Of a stretch of DNA of 41,485 bases, positions 8,356 through 16,709 are shown piece by piece. This stretch comes from Natrarchaeobius chitinivorans. GTDB taxonomy: Archaea > Halobacteriota > Halobacteria > Halobacteriales > Natrialbaceae. Below the pieces are notes generated by a model. The model was not told the origin of the DNA. It was given only the letters and a program-made list of their open reading frames with translations, and ran no database searches. Both the position numbers and the translations under genes were made by a program. Location of the stretch: the NCBI RefSeq assembly GCF_003841505.1, contig NZ_REGA01000026.1, forward strand, positions 1-41,485, given 5' to 3'. The number at the start of each line of letters is the position of its first letter. Within the stretch, counting starts at the first letter, position 1.

Positions 8356-8841
8356 GTCCTCGAGCGAGGCGACGTACTCGTACTCCGCCGAACGGGCCGT
8401 CGGCCGCTCGCCGTCGATCCTGATCCGCCAGTCGTCGATCCGTTCGGGATTCTCGAGAGCGTTGGTCAGGACCGTTCGCACCTCGAGTACGTCGACGCCG
8501 TAGTAATCGTTCGGCGTCCCACGAAGGTACTGCAAGGCGGTCTCGAAGAGCGAACGCATCCCATCGTCGTTCGCGAAGGCGTGACGCTTGTACGCGCCAG
8601 CGGCCACCTGTACCATTCCGTGGAGAAACGCACTCTCGGTCGAGCCGCGGCCGTAGTTGTACCACTCGAGTTCGAAGCAGTCGTGGCTCTCGTGGTAGTC
8701 GCCGACGTTGAACAGCCTGACGCCGTGGACCGTTGCCCGTCTGAGCGTTCCGTGTTCCCAGTGACTCTCGCGCTCGAGCCAGCCGGTCGGCTGGCCCGAG
8801 GGGGGCGGGTCGACGGTCGGATCGTTCGTGTGGTCGTCCAC
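8353..8841 (-). CDS. DUF309 family protein
   Basis: This soluble protein of 162 residues has the DUF309 signature of a histidine/glutamate helix: [19 protein letters not shown], followed by [16 protein letters not shown]. The motif suggests a metal- or ligand-binding helical bundle, but no activity is established for the family. I chose the GTG at 8841 (VDDHTNDP) because the sequence upstream in the same frame does not resemble the acidic protein style, and an AT-rich promoter-like stretch lies just before it; the start is uncertain. The tiny zinc-ribbon gene at 8926 is transcribed divergently. The stop codon lies within a palindromic repeat. Confidence 0.82.
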   Translation of the reverse strand: MDDHTNDPTVDPPPSGQPTGWLERESHWEHGTLRRATVHGVRLFNVGDYHESHDCFELEWYNYGRGSTESAFLHGMVQVAAGAYKRHAFANDDGMRSLFETALQYLRGTPNDYYGVDVLEVRTVLTNALENPERIDDWRIRIDGERPTARSAEYEYVASLED

Positions 8842-8925
8842 GAGAGATCGTAGGCGGGGTGACTGAAAAAGACGGCCTATATCGGCAAATGGACTTATGA
8901 GGGAGCGGTGAGACTGACCGATCGA

Positions 8926-9054
8926 ATGAACTATCCGCGCGGAAAGTGCCGACAATGCGGGGAGCGCCTCTACGGACACGTCGACGGTGGCTACCAGTGT
9001 TTGAACTGCGAGCAGCGGTATCCGTCCGACGAGTTCGACACGAACACCCGCTGA
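8926..9054 (+). CDS. Tiny zinc-ribbon protein, 42 aa
   Basis: The ORF runs from ATG 8926 to TGA 9052-9054. The translation begins [18 protein letters not shown] and continues with [15 protein letters not shown]. The CRQC and CLNC pairs, 16 residues apart, form a minimal zinc ribbon. It is divergent from the DUF309 gene, and its ATG lies about 85 bp from that start. The TGA is also the first three bases of a palindromic repeat (TGATACGG). It is too short for most gene callers; the two CxxC knuckles and the position support it. Confidence 0.7.
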   Translation: MNYPRGKCRQCGERLYGHVDGGYQCLNCEQRYPSDEFDTNTR

Positions 9055-9138
9055 TACGGATTGCTGTACCTGTGTACCGGAGCAACCGGGTGCCGTCCCG
9101 CGGCCGCTCCGGTACTGACTTGCAGTAAACCGTATGAG
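9052..9138 (+). repeat. Stop-codon-overlapping palindromic repeat, reference copy
   Basis: It starts at the TGA stop of the preceding gene with TGATACGGATTGCTGTACC and ends with GCAGTAAACCGTATGAG. The two ends are imperfect inverted repeats of about 17 bp. Inside, ACCGGAGC pairs with GCTCCGGT around a GC-rich centre. The element lies 3' of the zinc-ribbon gene and about 140 bp before guaB. No ORF fits in it. Confidence 0.85.
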
Positions 9139-9277
9139 ACGACCGCCTGCGGCACTCGAGGCGAGCCGAGGGCGATCGAAAGCCCGTCGACAGGAAGTTC
9201 CAGCCGGTGGTGGAACGTATTAACATACCAAACCGTTATCTCGCAACGTTTTTTGCCGACGGGTTCGGACGGTTTAC

Positions 9278-10780
9278 ATGGCGAACGACGTTCCCGAGCA
9301 CGAGCCCTATTCTTCGAAACTCGAGGTACCGGAAGCGCTAACCTTCGACGACGTCCTCCTTCGACCCAAGGAGAGTCGCGTCGAACCCGACGACGCGGAT
9401 CTCACGTCCCGCGTCTCGAAGACGGTCGAGGTCTCCGTTCCGATTCTCTCGGCCGCGATGGATACGGTTACCGAGAGCAGCATGGCGATCGCGATGGCCC
9501 GCCACGGCGGTCTCGGCGTCCTCCACCGAAACATGAACGTCGACGAGATGGTCGAGGAAATCGAACGCGTCAAGAGCGCGGACGAACTCATCATCCCGCT
9601 GGACTCGGTCGTCACCGCCGATCCCGAGATGAGCGTCCGCGAGGTCGACGAACTGATGGCCCGGGAAGGCGTCGGCGGCGCACCCGTCGTCAACACCCGC
9701 GGGGAAGTGCTGGGGATCATCTCGAGTACCGACATCCGACCCCATCTCGAGGTCAACGAGGACGACCCCGTCACGGAAGCGATGACCGACGAGGTCATCA
9801 CCGCACCGGGGGATATCGACGCCCGAGACGCGTTCGATCTGATGTACGAACACAAGATCGAGCGCGTCCCGGTCGTCGACGACGAGAACCTCCTCGTCGG
9901 ACTGGTGACGATGCAGGGAATCCTCCAGCGCCGTGAGTACAAGGAAGCCGTCCGCGACGAGGACGGTCGATTGCGCTGTGGCGTCGCGGTGAGCCCGTTC
10001 GAACTCGAGCGCGCCGAGGCCGCCGACGATGCGGGTGCAGACGTCCTGTTCATCGATACGGCCCACGCACACAACATGAACGTCATCGAGGGGGCACAGC
10101 AAATCGATGAGGCCGTCGAAGCCGACATCGTGGTGGGTAACGTCGGAACGCGCGAAGCGGCCGAAGAACTGGTCGACTTCGCGGACGGGATCAAAGTCGG
10201 GATCGGACCCGGCTCGATCTGTACGACGCGTGTCGTCTCCGGTTCGGGAATGCCCCAGATCACGGCCGTCGCTCAGGTCGCAGACGTCGCCAGCGAACAC
10301 GACGTACCGGTGATCGCCGACGGCGGAATCCGCTACTCCGGCGACGCGATCAAGGCGATCGCCGCCGGTGCGGACGCCGTCATGCTCGGCTCGTACTTCG
10401 CGGGCACCGACGAAGCGCCGGGCCGGGTCGTCACGATGAACGGCAAGAAGTACAAACAGTACCGCGGGATGGGAAGCGTCGGCGCGATGAAATCCGGCGA
10501 CAGCGATCGATACCTCAAGGAGGATCCCGAAGACGACGAGGAGTACGTCCCCGAGGGCGTCGAGGCCGCGACGCCGTACAAGGGTACGCTCAAATCCGAA
10601 CTCCACCAGCTGGCCGGCGGGATGCAGTCGGGAATGGGCTACGTCGGTGCCGGAACGATCCCCGAGTTCAAAGACCGTGCCGAGTTCGTCCGCGTCTCCT
10701 CGGCCGGACAGGCCGAGAGCCACGCCCACGACGTCGTCATCACCGACGAAGCGCCGAACTACTCGCCCGATAGTAGCTAA
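9278..10780 (+). CDS. guaB: Inosine-5'-monophosphate dehydrogenase
   Basis: This protein converts IMP to XMP with NAD, the committed step to guanine nucleotides, in the cytosol. It has 500 residues, the normal length. Motifs appear in order: ALTFDDVLLRPKES, then two CBS domains at about 100-215 (SVVTADPEMSVREVDELM, DEVITAPGDIDARDA), the catalytic loop GPGSICTTRVVSG with Cys315, the phosphate-binding DGGIRYSGD and MLGSYFAGTDEAPG, and the flap KQYRGMGSVGAM. The ATG at 9278 gives MANDVPEHEPYSSKLE. The stop TAA overlaps a large palindrome (10779-10883) that may act in 3'-end formation. It appears to be monocistronic. Confidence 0.97.
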   Translation: MANDVPEHEPYSSKLEVPEALTFDDVLLRPKESRVEPDDADLTSRVSKTVEVSVPILSAAMDTVTESSMAIAMARHGGLGVLHRNMNVDEMVEEIERVKSADELIIPLDSVVTADPEMSVREVDELMAREGVGGAPVVNTRGEVLGIISSTDIRPHLEVNEDDPVTEAMTDEVITAPGDIDARDAFDLMYEHKIERVPVVDDENLLVGLVTMQGILQRREYKEAVRDEDGRLRCGVAVSPFELERAEAADDAGADVLFIDTAHAHNMNVIEGAQQIDEAVEADIVVGNVGTREAAEELVDFADGIKVGIGPGSICTTRVVSGSGMPQITAVAQVADVASEHDVPVIADGGIRYSGDAIKAIAAGADAVMLGSYFAGTDEAPGRVVTMNGKKYKQYRGMGSVGAMKSGDSDRYLKEDPEDDEEYVPEGVEAATPYKGTLKSELHQLAGGMQSGMGYVGAGTIPEFKDRAEFVRVSSAGQAESHAHDVVITDEAPNYSPDSS

Positions 10781-10883
10781 TACTGTCGGACAGAAGTCAG
10801 TGAGGTCGCGAATTCGCGGCCGTCGCCATCGGAGACGGCCGCAGGAGAGCGACCGATCTTCAAATAGTTCTGTCCGACAGTAT
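10779..10883 (+). repeat. Large palindrome at the guaB 3' end
   Basis: A perfect 16-bp inverted repeat, ATACTGTCGGACAGAA at 10780-10795 and TTCTGTCCGACAGTAT at 10868-10883, encloses a second hairpin in which CGGCCGTC pairs with GACGGCCG. The guaB stop codon TAA (10778-10780) runs into the first arm. The layout (stop codon, arm, inner hairpin, arm) resembles the TGATACGG family, but the arm sequence is different. It may be a transcription-terminator or mobile element. Confidence 0.75.
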
Positions 10884-10892
10884 AACGGGCGT

Positions 10893-10936
10893 CGACCAAC
10901 TCTCTCGAGTCTACTGGCGACCAACTCTCTCGAGTC
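10893..10936 (+). promoter_or_regulatory. Two 19-bp direct repeats upstream of a lipoprotein gene
   Basis: CGACCAACTCTCTCGAGTC occurs exactly at 10893-10911 and 10918-10936, a period of 25 bp. The pair lies 40-85 bp before the lipoprotein start. Each unit contains the palindrome CTCGAG. It could be a paired regulator site or a recent tandem duplication. Confidence 0.5.
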
Positions 10937-10978
10937 GAGAAAGTAACGCCTACGTTCGTGCGGTTCCGAACGTCGAAC

Positions 10979-11470
10979 GTGAACCGCCGTACGGTATTGC
11001 AGTCTGCCGGGGCACTTACCGCTGTAGGACTCGCGGGCTGTCTCGAGGGCGTCCAGGACCACGTCGAGGGCAGTTTCCAGGGAGTGGTTCCCATCGAAAT
11101 CTACAGCGAGACCGACCGGTACTACAACGTCCGTCTCGAGGCCTACGAGCGCGAAACGAACCGCCAGACCTACGAGGAGGCGTACTCGATTACCCCCGGA
11201 GAGAACGTCATCCCGCCGAACCTGGAGGGGGTGTATCAGACTCTCCGCGTCACCAGATTCGATCTGAACGACGACGAAATGGAGGTTCGCGAGGCGATCG
11301 TCACCCCGGACACGTCGCTCGTCGTGATCTGGCTCGACGACGAGTTCGTAGTCGAGGTTCGTCAGGACGACGGCGAGTCGATCAACGAAACTGAAGACGC
11401 GGGATCGGTCGACGACGTTGACTCGGCCGACGGCGTCCCCGTCGGGGACGATCCGAACGAGGACGATTGA
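10979..11470 (+). CDS. Secreted lipoprotein (Tat signal, lipobox)
   Basis: This protein has about 163 residues. Its N-terminus NRRTVLQSAGALTAVGLAGC is a compact twin-arginine signal with lipobox LAGC. The mature part is about 95 residues of beta-strand-like sequence (VPIEIYSETDRYYNVRLEAYE, SLVVIWLDDEFVVEV) and then a 35-residue Asp-rich tail. The beta part resembles small immunoglobulin-like surface domains, but I cannot name a family. I prefer GTG 10979, which places the RR motif at residues 3-4; GTG 10958 would add seven residues. Paired direct repeats lie upstream, and the YcaO gene converges on it 12 bp away. Confidence 0.75.
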   Translation: MNRRTVLQSAGALTAVGLAGCLEGVQDHVEGSFQGVVPIEIYSETDRYYNVRLEAYERETNRQTYEEAYSITPGENVIPPNLEGVYQTLRVTRFDLNDDEMEVREAIVTPDTSLVVIWLDDEFVVEVRQDDGESINETEDAGSVDDVDSADGVPVGDDPNEDD

Positions 11471-11482
11471 TAGCGGCCTCTC

Positions 11483-13243
11483 TCACGGATACGGATGGAA
11501 CTCCCGCTCGAGCCGTGGCTCGAATCCGAGTTCGTCCGGCACCGTCTGTGCCCGGTCACCGAAAAACGGCGTGCCGGTAAACAGCGGCTGCATGCCGGGA
11601 ACGACGACCCGAACCGCCTCGAACTCGATCGCCTCGACGTCGCGGGTCGTCAGTCGAGCCGCGTACGGCGTCAGACCGCTGTCCTCGATTCGTTCGACGA
11701 TCGACTCGAGTGCGTCTTCGCCCGTCGGGACGTCGTCCGGGCCGACGCGCTGGGCCGAAACCGTCCGGTCGGCGTCGACGAACGCCCGGGCGGCAGACGG
11801 GAACGAAGCGTACTCGCCGATCTCTCCCGACGCATCGGCAGCGTCTTCCGGACCGAGGTTTCGAAGCTCCATCCAGTTTTGAATCGCCTCGCAAAGCGCC
11901 GCGGTCGCGGCTGCCGTCGCGTCGAGGTCGGCCGCCGAACCGACGGCGAACGCGGGCCAGGGGTCGTCGCCGACGTCGACGCCGCCTTCGGGAACGGACG
12001 ACGGATCCCGGTGGACGGCGACGGCGACGACGGGGACGTCGACGTCCTGCGTGACGAGCAACGGCGTCACCTCGAGGGCCTCGCCACGTGCCCGCCGCGA
12101 GAGCGTCTCGAAGGCCGAACTCTCGACCTCGAGGGCGAGCGGATCGAAGCTGGAGTACCACGCGAGCATCGTCGCGTCGCGTTCGACGACCTCGGTGGCT
12201 CCCGACAGGAGCGCGTCCACCGTCGAGGAGCCGAGCCCGAGGCCGGTCGTGATCGCGGGAACGAGTCGGTCCCCCGGCTGGGGGAACTGGACCGCCGCGG
12301 CCGGCAGGTGAACTGACTCGCCGGTCGAGAGGTTCTCGCCGGGGACCCAGCGGTACTCCGCGTCCGGGTCGACCGCCGGGGCGTCGTCCGGACGGACGAG
12401 ATCGGTCGGCGAGACGGCGTTTTCGAGTTCCGACTCGCTCGCGTGGACGAACTCCTCGTCGCGGTAGACGCCGGCACAGTAGCGCTCGAGCCCTTCGCCG
12501 ACGGCTTTCATCAGTGCCTCGTTCCAGTCGTCGGCGACGCCCGCGGCCTGTTTCGACGCGCTCGCGTCGCTGAATCCGCCGGTTTCGGCGTTCGTCGCCA
12601 GATAGTACGGCGCGGGGAAGGACTCGACCTCGCCGATCGTCGCGACGGGGCCGACCCGCTCGTCGATGGCGACTTCGACGCGCTCGACCGCCGCCTCGAG
12701 TGCAAGCGTCTCCGCGTCGCGCTCGAGCGTTCGATCGCGGCCGTCGTCCTCGCACGGACAGTTCGGGACGGGGAGGACCCGTCGGCGACGATGCGGGAGT
12801 TCGACGACGTGGCCGATCACCGATCGGTCGTCGCCCGAGAACACGCGGACGCACTCTCGCCCCGCCAGCGCGCCGGCAAGACGCGCGCTCGAGCGGTCGG
12901 CACTCGGCGATTCGTTCGATTCCGGGCCGTGGGAGGCGACGCGGGCGCGGAGGCAGTCGAAACAGCCGGTCGCCGGGGCGAACCCCGACACGGCGGCGTC
13001 GACTTCGGGGAGCGGATGGCCGCCGACGCCGCCGATCTCGACGGCGATCCACGGCGTTCCCCCGGTGCGGGCGGCCTCGTTCGCCCGCTCGAACGTCCTC
13101 GAGCCGGCGACGGCAGAGACGATCGCAAACCTGGCGTCCCCGACGTCTTCGGGCGTTCCGTCAGTGACGTCGATGTCGACGTCTTCGAGCGCGGCGGCGA
13201 CCTCCTCGTAGACCGGGTCGTCGCCGACGACGTGTACCTGCAT
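11483..13243 (-). CDS. YcaO-domain protein with N-terminal Cys-rich domain
   Basis: This 586-residue protein has a C-terminal YcaO domain (about residues 190-586). The ATP/Mg-binding pattern is visible in NEALMKAVGEGLERYCAG and, further on, ATEVVERDA and ALCEAIQNWMELR. The protein ends EFHPYP, a Pro-containing C-terminus like that of azoline-forming YcaO enzymes. The first 170 residues resemble the ThiF-like/leader-binding partner domain found before many YcaO proteins, with GCFDCLRAR and PNCPCED as possible zinc ligands. YcaO enzymes activate peptide amides with ATP to make azolines or thioamides, or modify proteins. The substrate is unknown: no precursor peptide, TfuA or dehydrogenase gene adjoins it. 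I chose the start MQVHVVGDD at 13243; the frame has another start at 13285. Confidence 0.9.
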   Translation of the reverse strand: MQVHVVGDDPVYEEVAAALEDVDIDVTDGTPEDVGDARFAIVSAVAGSRTFERANEAARTGGTPWIAVEIGGVGGHPLPEVDAAVSGFAPATGCFDCLRARVASHGPESNESPSADRSSARLAGALAGRECVRVFSGDDRSVIGHVVELPHRRRRVLPVPNCPCEDDGRDRTLERDAETLALEAAVERVEVAIDERVGPVATIGEVESFPAPYYLATNAETGGFSDASASKQAAGVADDWNEALMKAVGEGLERYCAGVYRDEEFVHASESELENAVSPTDLVRPDDAPAVDPDAEYRWVPGENLSTGESVHLPAAAVQFPQPGDRLVPAITTGLGLGSSTVDALLSGATEVVERDATMLAWYSSFDPLALEVESSAFETLSRRARGEALEVTPLLVTQDVDVPVVAVAVHRDPSSVPEGGVDVGDDPWPAFAVGSAADLDATAAATAALCEAIQNWMELRNLGPEDAADASGEIGEYASFPSAARAFVDADRTVSAQRVGPDDVPTGEDALESIVERIEDSGLTPYAARLTTRDVEAIEFEAVRVVVPGMQPLFTGTPFFGDRAQTVPDELGFEPRLEREFHPYP

Positions 13244-13351
13244 AGCCGAACAGTCTCGAGCGGTCGGTAAAAGAGCCCCGTTCACGGCGAGCGAGAGTCC
13301 GTCCTGCGATACCGGTTCGGGAGTCCCGATATCCGTCTCGGTGCCAGTGCG

Positions 13352-13438
13352 TTATACGGATTACTGTACCTGTGTACCGGTGCATCCACCGCCCGGGTCG
13401 CGGGTGTGCCGCCAATGACGTACAGTAAACCGTATCAG
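13352..13438 (-). repeat. Stop-codon-overlapping palindromic repeat
   Basis: The ends TATACGGATTACTGTACC and TACAGTAAACCGTATCAG are inverted repeats. The core, with CACCGCCCGGGTCGCGGGTG, is self-complementary. TCA at 13435-13437 is the stop codon of the SPFH gene read on the minus strand. The other side faces the YcaO start, about 110 bp away. Confidence 0.85.
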
Positions 13439-14571
13439 TCCTGGTCAGTCTCGACGTCCGCGTCCTGACGCGTCTCCGAGACGCTCACGACGTCGTCCGA
13501 CTCCGCGGGCATGTCCTCGCCTTCCTTGATCGCCTGCGCTTCCGCCTCCATCGCTTCGACGTCCACTTCGGTCTCTTCGATCTCGCCGATGATCTCGGCG
13601 ATGTCGTCGAGGCCGATCAGCTCTCGGGTTTCCTCGTCGAACTCGAGGCTCTCGAGCTGGTCGCCGTCTTCTTTGACGTCGCTGCCCGAGAGGTGTTTGC
13701 CGTACCGGCCGACCATCGAGGTCAGTTCCTGGGGCATGACGAACGTCGTGGACTCGCCGTGCCCGATCTCGGTCAGGGCGTCCATCCCCTTGTCGATGAC
13801 GGCGCGCTCGCCCATCGATTCTGCCGATCGAGCGCGCAACACGGTCGAGATAGCGTCTCCCTGGGCCTCGAGGATCTCGCTTTGTTTCTCACCCTGAGCG
13901 CGGATGATGTTCGATTGTTTCTCACCCTCGGCTTTCTCGACGGCGCTGCGGCGTTCACCCTGTGCCTCGAGGATCATCGCGCGGCGACGGCGCTCCGCGG
14001 AGGTCTGTTGTTCCATCGCGCCCTTGACGTCCCGGGACGGGGTCACCTCGCGGACTTCGACGCTCTCGACGCGGATCCCCCACTCGTCCGTGGGCTCGTC
14101 GAGTTCTTCGCGAATGCGCTCGTTGATCATCTCTCGCCGGCTCAGGGTGTCGTCGAGTTCCATGTCACCCAGCACGGCTCGCAGCGTCGTCTGGGAGAGA
14201 TTCGAGACGGCATTCTTGTAGTCGTCGACCTCGAGGAACGCGCGTTTGGCGTCCATCACCCGGATGTAGACGACGGCGTCTGCGGTCACCGGGGAGTTGT
14301 CCCGCGTGATCGCTTCCTGACTCGGCACGTCGATCGTCTGGGTGCGCATGTCGAAGGTGTACACTCTCGAGACGAACGGCGGGACGACGTTCAGGCCGGG
14401 CTGGAGGAGTTTGCGGTACTCCCCGAAGACGGTGAGTGCGCCCCGGTTGTAGGCGTCGACGATTTCGACCATCGACCAGACGGTGGCGACGACGAGAAGG
14501 AGGGCGAGCGCTCCGACGATCAAAAGCGGATCGCCGACCTCGAGTTGCAGGGGTACGAGTAGCTCCATCAT
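13435..14571 (-). CDS. SPFH/stomatin-like (slipin) membrane protein
   Basis: This 378-residue protein has one N-terminal membrane helix (LLIVGALALLLVVATVW) and then an SPFH domain (about 40-190): EYRKLLQPGLNVVPPF, MRTQTIDVPSQEAITRDN, and RVESVEVREVTPSRDV. A long coiled coil follows with repeated EAQGEKQS-type units (AMILEAQGERRSAVEKAEGEKQSNI) and then an acidic tail of about 90 residues. Stomatin-like proteins form oligomeric rings in membrane microdomains and often partner a NfeD protein or protease; no nfeD gene is present here. Two ATG codons (14571 and 14568) are adjacent. The gene is bracketed by two palindromic repeats, one of which contains its stop codon. Confidence 0.95.
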   Translation of the reverse strand: MMELLVPLQLEVGDPLLIVGALALLLVVATVWSMVEIVDAYNRGALTVFGEYRKLLQPGLNVVPPFVSRVYTFDMRTQTIDVPSQEAITRDNSPVTADAVVYIRVMDAKRAFLEVDDYKNAVSNLSQTTLRAVLGDMELDDTLSRREMINERIREELDEPTDEWGIRVESVEVREVTPSRDVKGAMEQQTSAERRRRAMILEAQGERRSAVEKAEGEKQSNIIRAQGEKQSEILEAQGDAISTVLRARSAESMGERAVIDKGMDALTEIGHGESTTFVMPQELTSMVGRYGKHLSGSDVKEDGDQLESLEFDEETRELIGLDDIAEIIGEIEETEVDVEAMEAEAQAIKEGEDMPAESDDVVSVSETRQDADVETDQD

Positions 14572-14615
14572 GTGATATACGGTCGCAAGACGAATAACTC
14601 TTGGCCGGCGTCGAC

Positions 14616-14700
14616 TGATACGGTTTACTGTAAGTCATTGCCGGTGCACCCGCGACCCGGACGGCGGGTGCGCCGGTAAACAGTTACAGTAATCCGTATG
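14616..14700. repeat. Palindromic repeat, copy between two minus-strand genes
   Basis: The left end TGATACGGTTTACTGTAA and right end TTACAGTAATCCGTAT are inverted, with a strong inner stem of GCCGGTGCACCCGC and GGCGGGTGCGCCGG. Unlike most copies it does not contain the stop codon of an intact gene. It lies upstream of the SPFH gene and 93 bp after the stop of the DUF54 gene. Confidence 0.85.
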
Positions 14701-14792
14701 CCAGGCCTCCGACTGGTGATCTCTCTGCGTGAAAGTTCGTATCAAACCAGTAACAGAGACGACGGAACGAGTGACGAGGGACCGATCGACGG

Positions 14793-15248
14793 TCACTCCT
14801 CGTCTCGAAGCCGCGTCAGAACCTCCTCCGCGTTCTCGAGGGCTTGCTCTTTTTTCGCGGGGTAGGCTTCGACCTTCCCGCGGAATGTGATCCCCTCGCC
14901 GAGGCGAACGTCGCCCTCGAAGGCAGCCTGTTTGTCCAGTCGCAGGAACAATTCGGTGTTCTCGGTGACCCGTTCGTCGAGTTCGTCGATCAGTGTCTCG
15001 AACTCTTCTAAGTCGGCCAGTCGCGAGAGGACGTGACGGACGTCGTCGGCGTTTTCGACGCGTGCCGAGAGGACGAGAATGCGGTCGCCGTAGTGACCCT
15101 CGCTTTCGACGCGCTCGATCGGGAAGGGGTCGTCCCCGTCCTCGTGGTCCGGCAGGAAGGTTCGAAGCGCCTCCTCGACGCGCTTTTCGTCCTCGGTGGC
15201 GTAGCAAAACGTCCGTAAATCGACGTAGTGAAGCGGAATCTGTGGCAT
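14793..15248 (-). CDS. RNA-binding protein, DUF54/exosome-associated type
   Basis: This 151-residue soluble protein starts MPQIPLHYVDLRTFCYATEDE and contains EGHYGDRILVLSARVENADDV, LDKQAAFEGDVRLGEGITFRGKVEAYPAKKE and a C-terminal helix. This is the archaeal COG1325 family, predicted to be RNA-binding and often listed as an exosome-associated subunit. The biochemical role is not settled. The length matches the family. The ATG at 15248 is the only sensible start. The 93-bp gap after its stop carries no stop-codon repeat. Confidence 0.85.
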   Translation of the reverse strand: MPQIPLHYVDLRTFCYATEDEKRVEEALRTFLPDHEDGDDPFPIERVESEGHYGDRILVLSARVENADDVRHVLSRLADLEEFETLIDELDERVTENTELFLRLDKQAAFEGDVRLGEGITFRGKVEAYPAKKEQALENAEEVLTRLRDEE

Positions 15249-15311
15249 CTGCGATTCGAACGGGGTGTCGGTAACGCGTCTCGAGTACGGACTCGAGCGG
15301 TAGACGGTTCG

Positions 15312-15536
15312 TTACTCCTCGACGTCTTCGCCGTCGGCCTCGTCGTCTTCGGGTTCGTCGTCGGCTGCCTCGAGTGCGTCCTCCGGAACGCCGGCCTCCT
15401 GGCCGTCCTCGAAGCTGATCGTGTAGGTGACGTCGCCGAACATCGATTCCATCGTCTGGGAGACCGTGCCGGTTTCGCCGTCGAACTCGCTGTGTTCGTC
15501 GTGCAGGACGACGCGATCGTCTTCCTCGAAGGTCAT
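15312..15536 (-). CDS. Small acidic protein with KOW/SH3-like N-terminus, 74 aa
   Basis: The start MTFEEDDRVVLHDEHSEFDG is followed by TGTVSQTMESMFGDVTYTISFEDGQEAGVPEDALE, a short beta-barrel-like pattern (a run of V, G, T and hydrophobics) as in KOW/SH3 domains. The last 20 residues are almost all Asp and Glu. I chose the ATG at 15536 because upstream codons give a basic, unlikely sequence. A small conserved haloarchaeal protein is likely; the function is unknown. It is divergent from the small membrane protein at 15658. Confidence 0.7.
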   Translation of the reverse strand: MTFEEDDRVVLHDEHSEFDGETGTVSQTMESMFGDVTYTISFEDGQEAGVPEDALEAADDEPEDDEADGEDVEE

Positions 15537-15657
15537 ACTCGAGATTCCCCGCCGGCCCGTAAAAAGGAACTGATTGCGAACCTCCGTTCGATCCGTTCGG
15601 AACACCCCACGACGGCTATCCGGAACGGATAAGAGGCTCGGCAGTCAATTATCCAAT

Positions 15658-15882
15658 ATGTTCGGGGTGCTGTTTCTGGTCCTCCCGATCGTCGGCGCGT
15701 ACGCCGTTTACGTCGACGCGGTCGATCGCGGAACCGACGGACCGGTGTGGTGGGGGATTTCCACCCTCGCCGTCGGCTACGGCGTCGGTCCGATCGTCAT
15801 GGGTCTGTTCCTCGTACTGTATCTGCTCGGCCACTTTCTCGAGGACCAGTTGTCCGCTCGCCGCGCGGACTCGACAGCGTGA
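15658..15882 (+). CDS. Small two-helix membrane protein, 74 aa
   Basis: The start MFGVLFLVLPIVGAYAVYVDA gives helix 1. GTDGPVWWGISTLAVGYG is followed by helix 2, PIVMGLFLVLYLLGHFLEDQ, and a short basic/polar tail. The D-x-x-x-R-G linker between the helices and the length suggest a conserved small haloarchaeal membrane protein, but I cannot name the family. The ATG at 15658 directly follows an AT-rich stretch (CAATTATCCAAT) suitable for a leaderless transcript. The gene converges on the DJ-1 family gene. Confidence 0.7.
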   Translation: MFGVLFLVLPIVGAYAVYVDAVDRGTDGPVWWGISTLAVGYGVGPIVMGLFLVLYLLGHFLEDQLSARRADSTA

Positions 15883-15904
15883 TTCGCCAGGCTGCGTCGG
15901 TCTG

Positions 15905-16582
15905 CTAGCCCTCCATCTCCTCGAGCAGCGTCTCTGCGGCCGTAGTCGACGATTCGGGGCCGCGGGCGGTGATGAGGTCGCCGTCGACAGTGACGCTTTC
16001 CGCTTCCTCGAGTTCGGCGTCCCAGTCGCCGCCGGCGGCGATCACCTCGTCTTCGACCCAGTAGGGGAGTTTCCGACCGCTCGGCATGCAGTCGTTCTCG
16101 TCGACGATGTCTTCCTCCCACTCGTTCGGGAAGCCGGTGACGTCGCGGCCGTTGACGATGAACGCGCCGTGGCTGTCGCGGGCGAACGCGAGGATGCCAA
16201 CGGCGTGACAGACCACCAGCGCTTTTCCGTCGCCTTCGATCGTCTCCCGGAGCAGTCGCCGTGCGTCGCTGTCCTGATTGACGTCCCACTCGGTGCCGTG
16301 GCCGCCCGGAAAGACGACGGCGTCGTAGGCCTCGGCGTCGGCGCGTGCGGTCGGGATGGGATCGGCGAGTCGGTCGTCCGTTTCGTGGACCTCGCGGACG
16401 TGTTCGGCGGTCTCCTCGCCGACCTCGTCCGGATCGATCGACTGTTCGTCGAGTTCGGGTGGGCCCCCCGAGGGCGTCGCGACGGTGATCTCGACACCCG
16501 CTTCCGAAAGCGCCTCGAGCGGTTCGACACACTCCTCTCCCCAGTACCCTTCTTCGCTGACGACGAACAGCGCAGTTGACAT
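15905..16582 (-). CDS. DJ-1/PfpI (Hsp31-like) family protein
   Basis: This 225-residue protein starts MSTALFVVSEEGYWGEECVEPLEAL, with a conserved acidic residue of the family. The nucleophile elbow is ALVVCHAVGILAFAR, with Cys near residue 134, and it is preceded by VFPGGHGTEWDV. The length and the GYWGEE start place it with the larger Hsp31/glyoxalase III-like branch, which detoxifies methylglyoxal to lactate without glutathione or acts as a chaperone. Which of these applies here is not decided. The start at 16582 was chosen over an upstream extension that encodes a basic sequence. Confidence 0.9.
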   Translation of the reverse strand: MSTALFVVSEEGYWGEECVEPLEALSEAGVEITVATPSGGPPELDEQSIDPDEVGEETAEHVREVHETDDRLADPIPTARADAEAYDAVVFPGGHGTEWDVNQDSDARRLLRETIEGDGKALVVCHAVGILAFARDSHGAFIVNGRDVTGFPNEWEEDIVDENDCMPSGRKLPYWVEDEVIAAGGDWDAELEEAESVTVDGDLITARGPESSTTAAETLLEEMEG

Positions 16583-16709
16583 ATGTGTTCGTACACCCCC
16601 TGTCAGTAAAAAAGCGTTGCGTCCGGAAACGAACCTGTTCGATCCGGCGACTGTCACGTGGGTTTGGGCTCGGTTCTTCGCTGTCGACGCCGTGTGTACG
16701 TGTGTGAGA

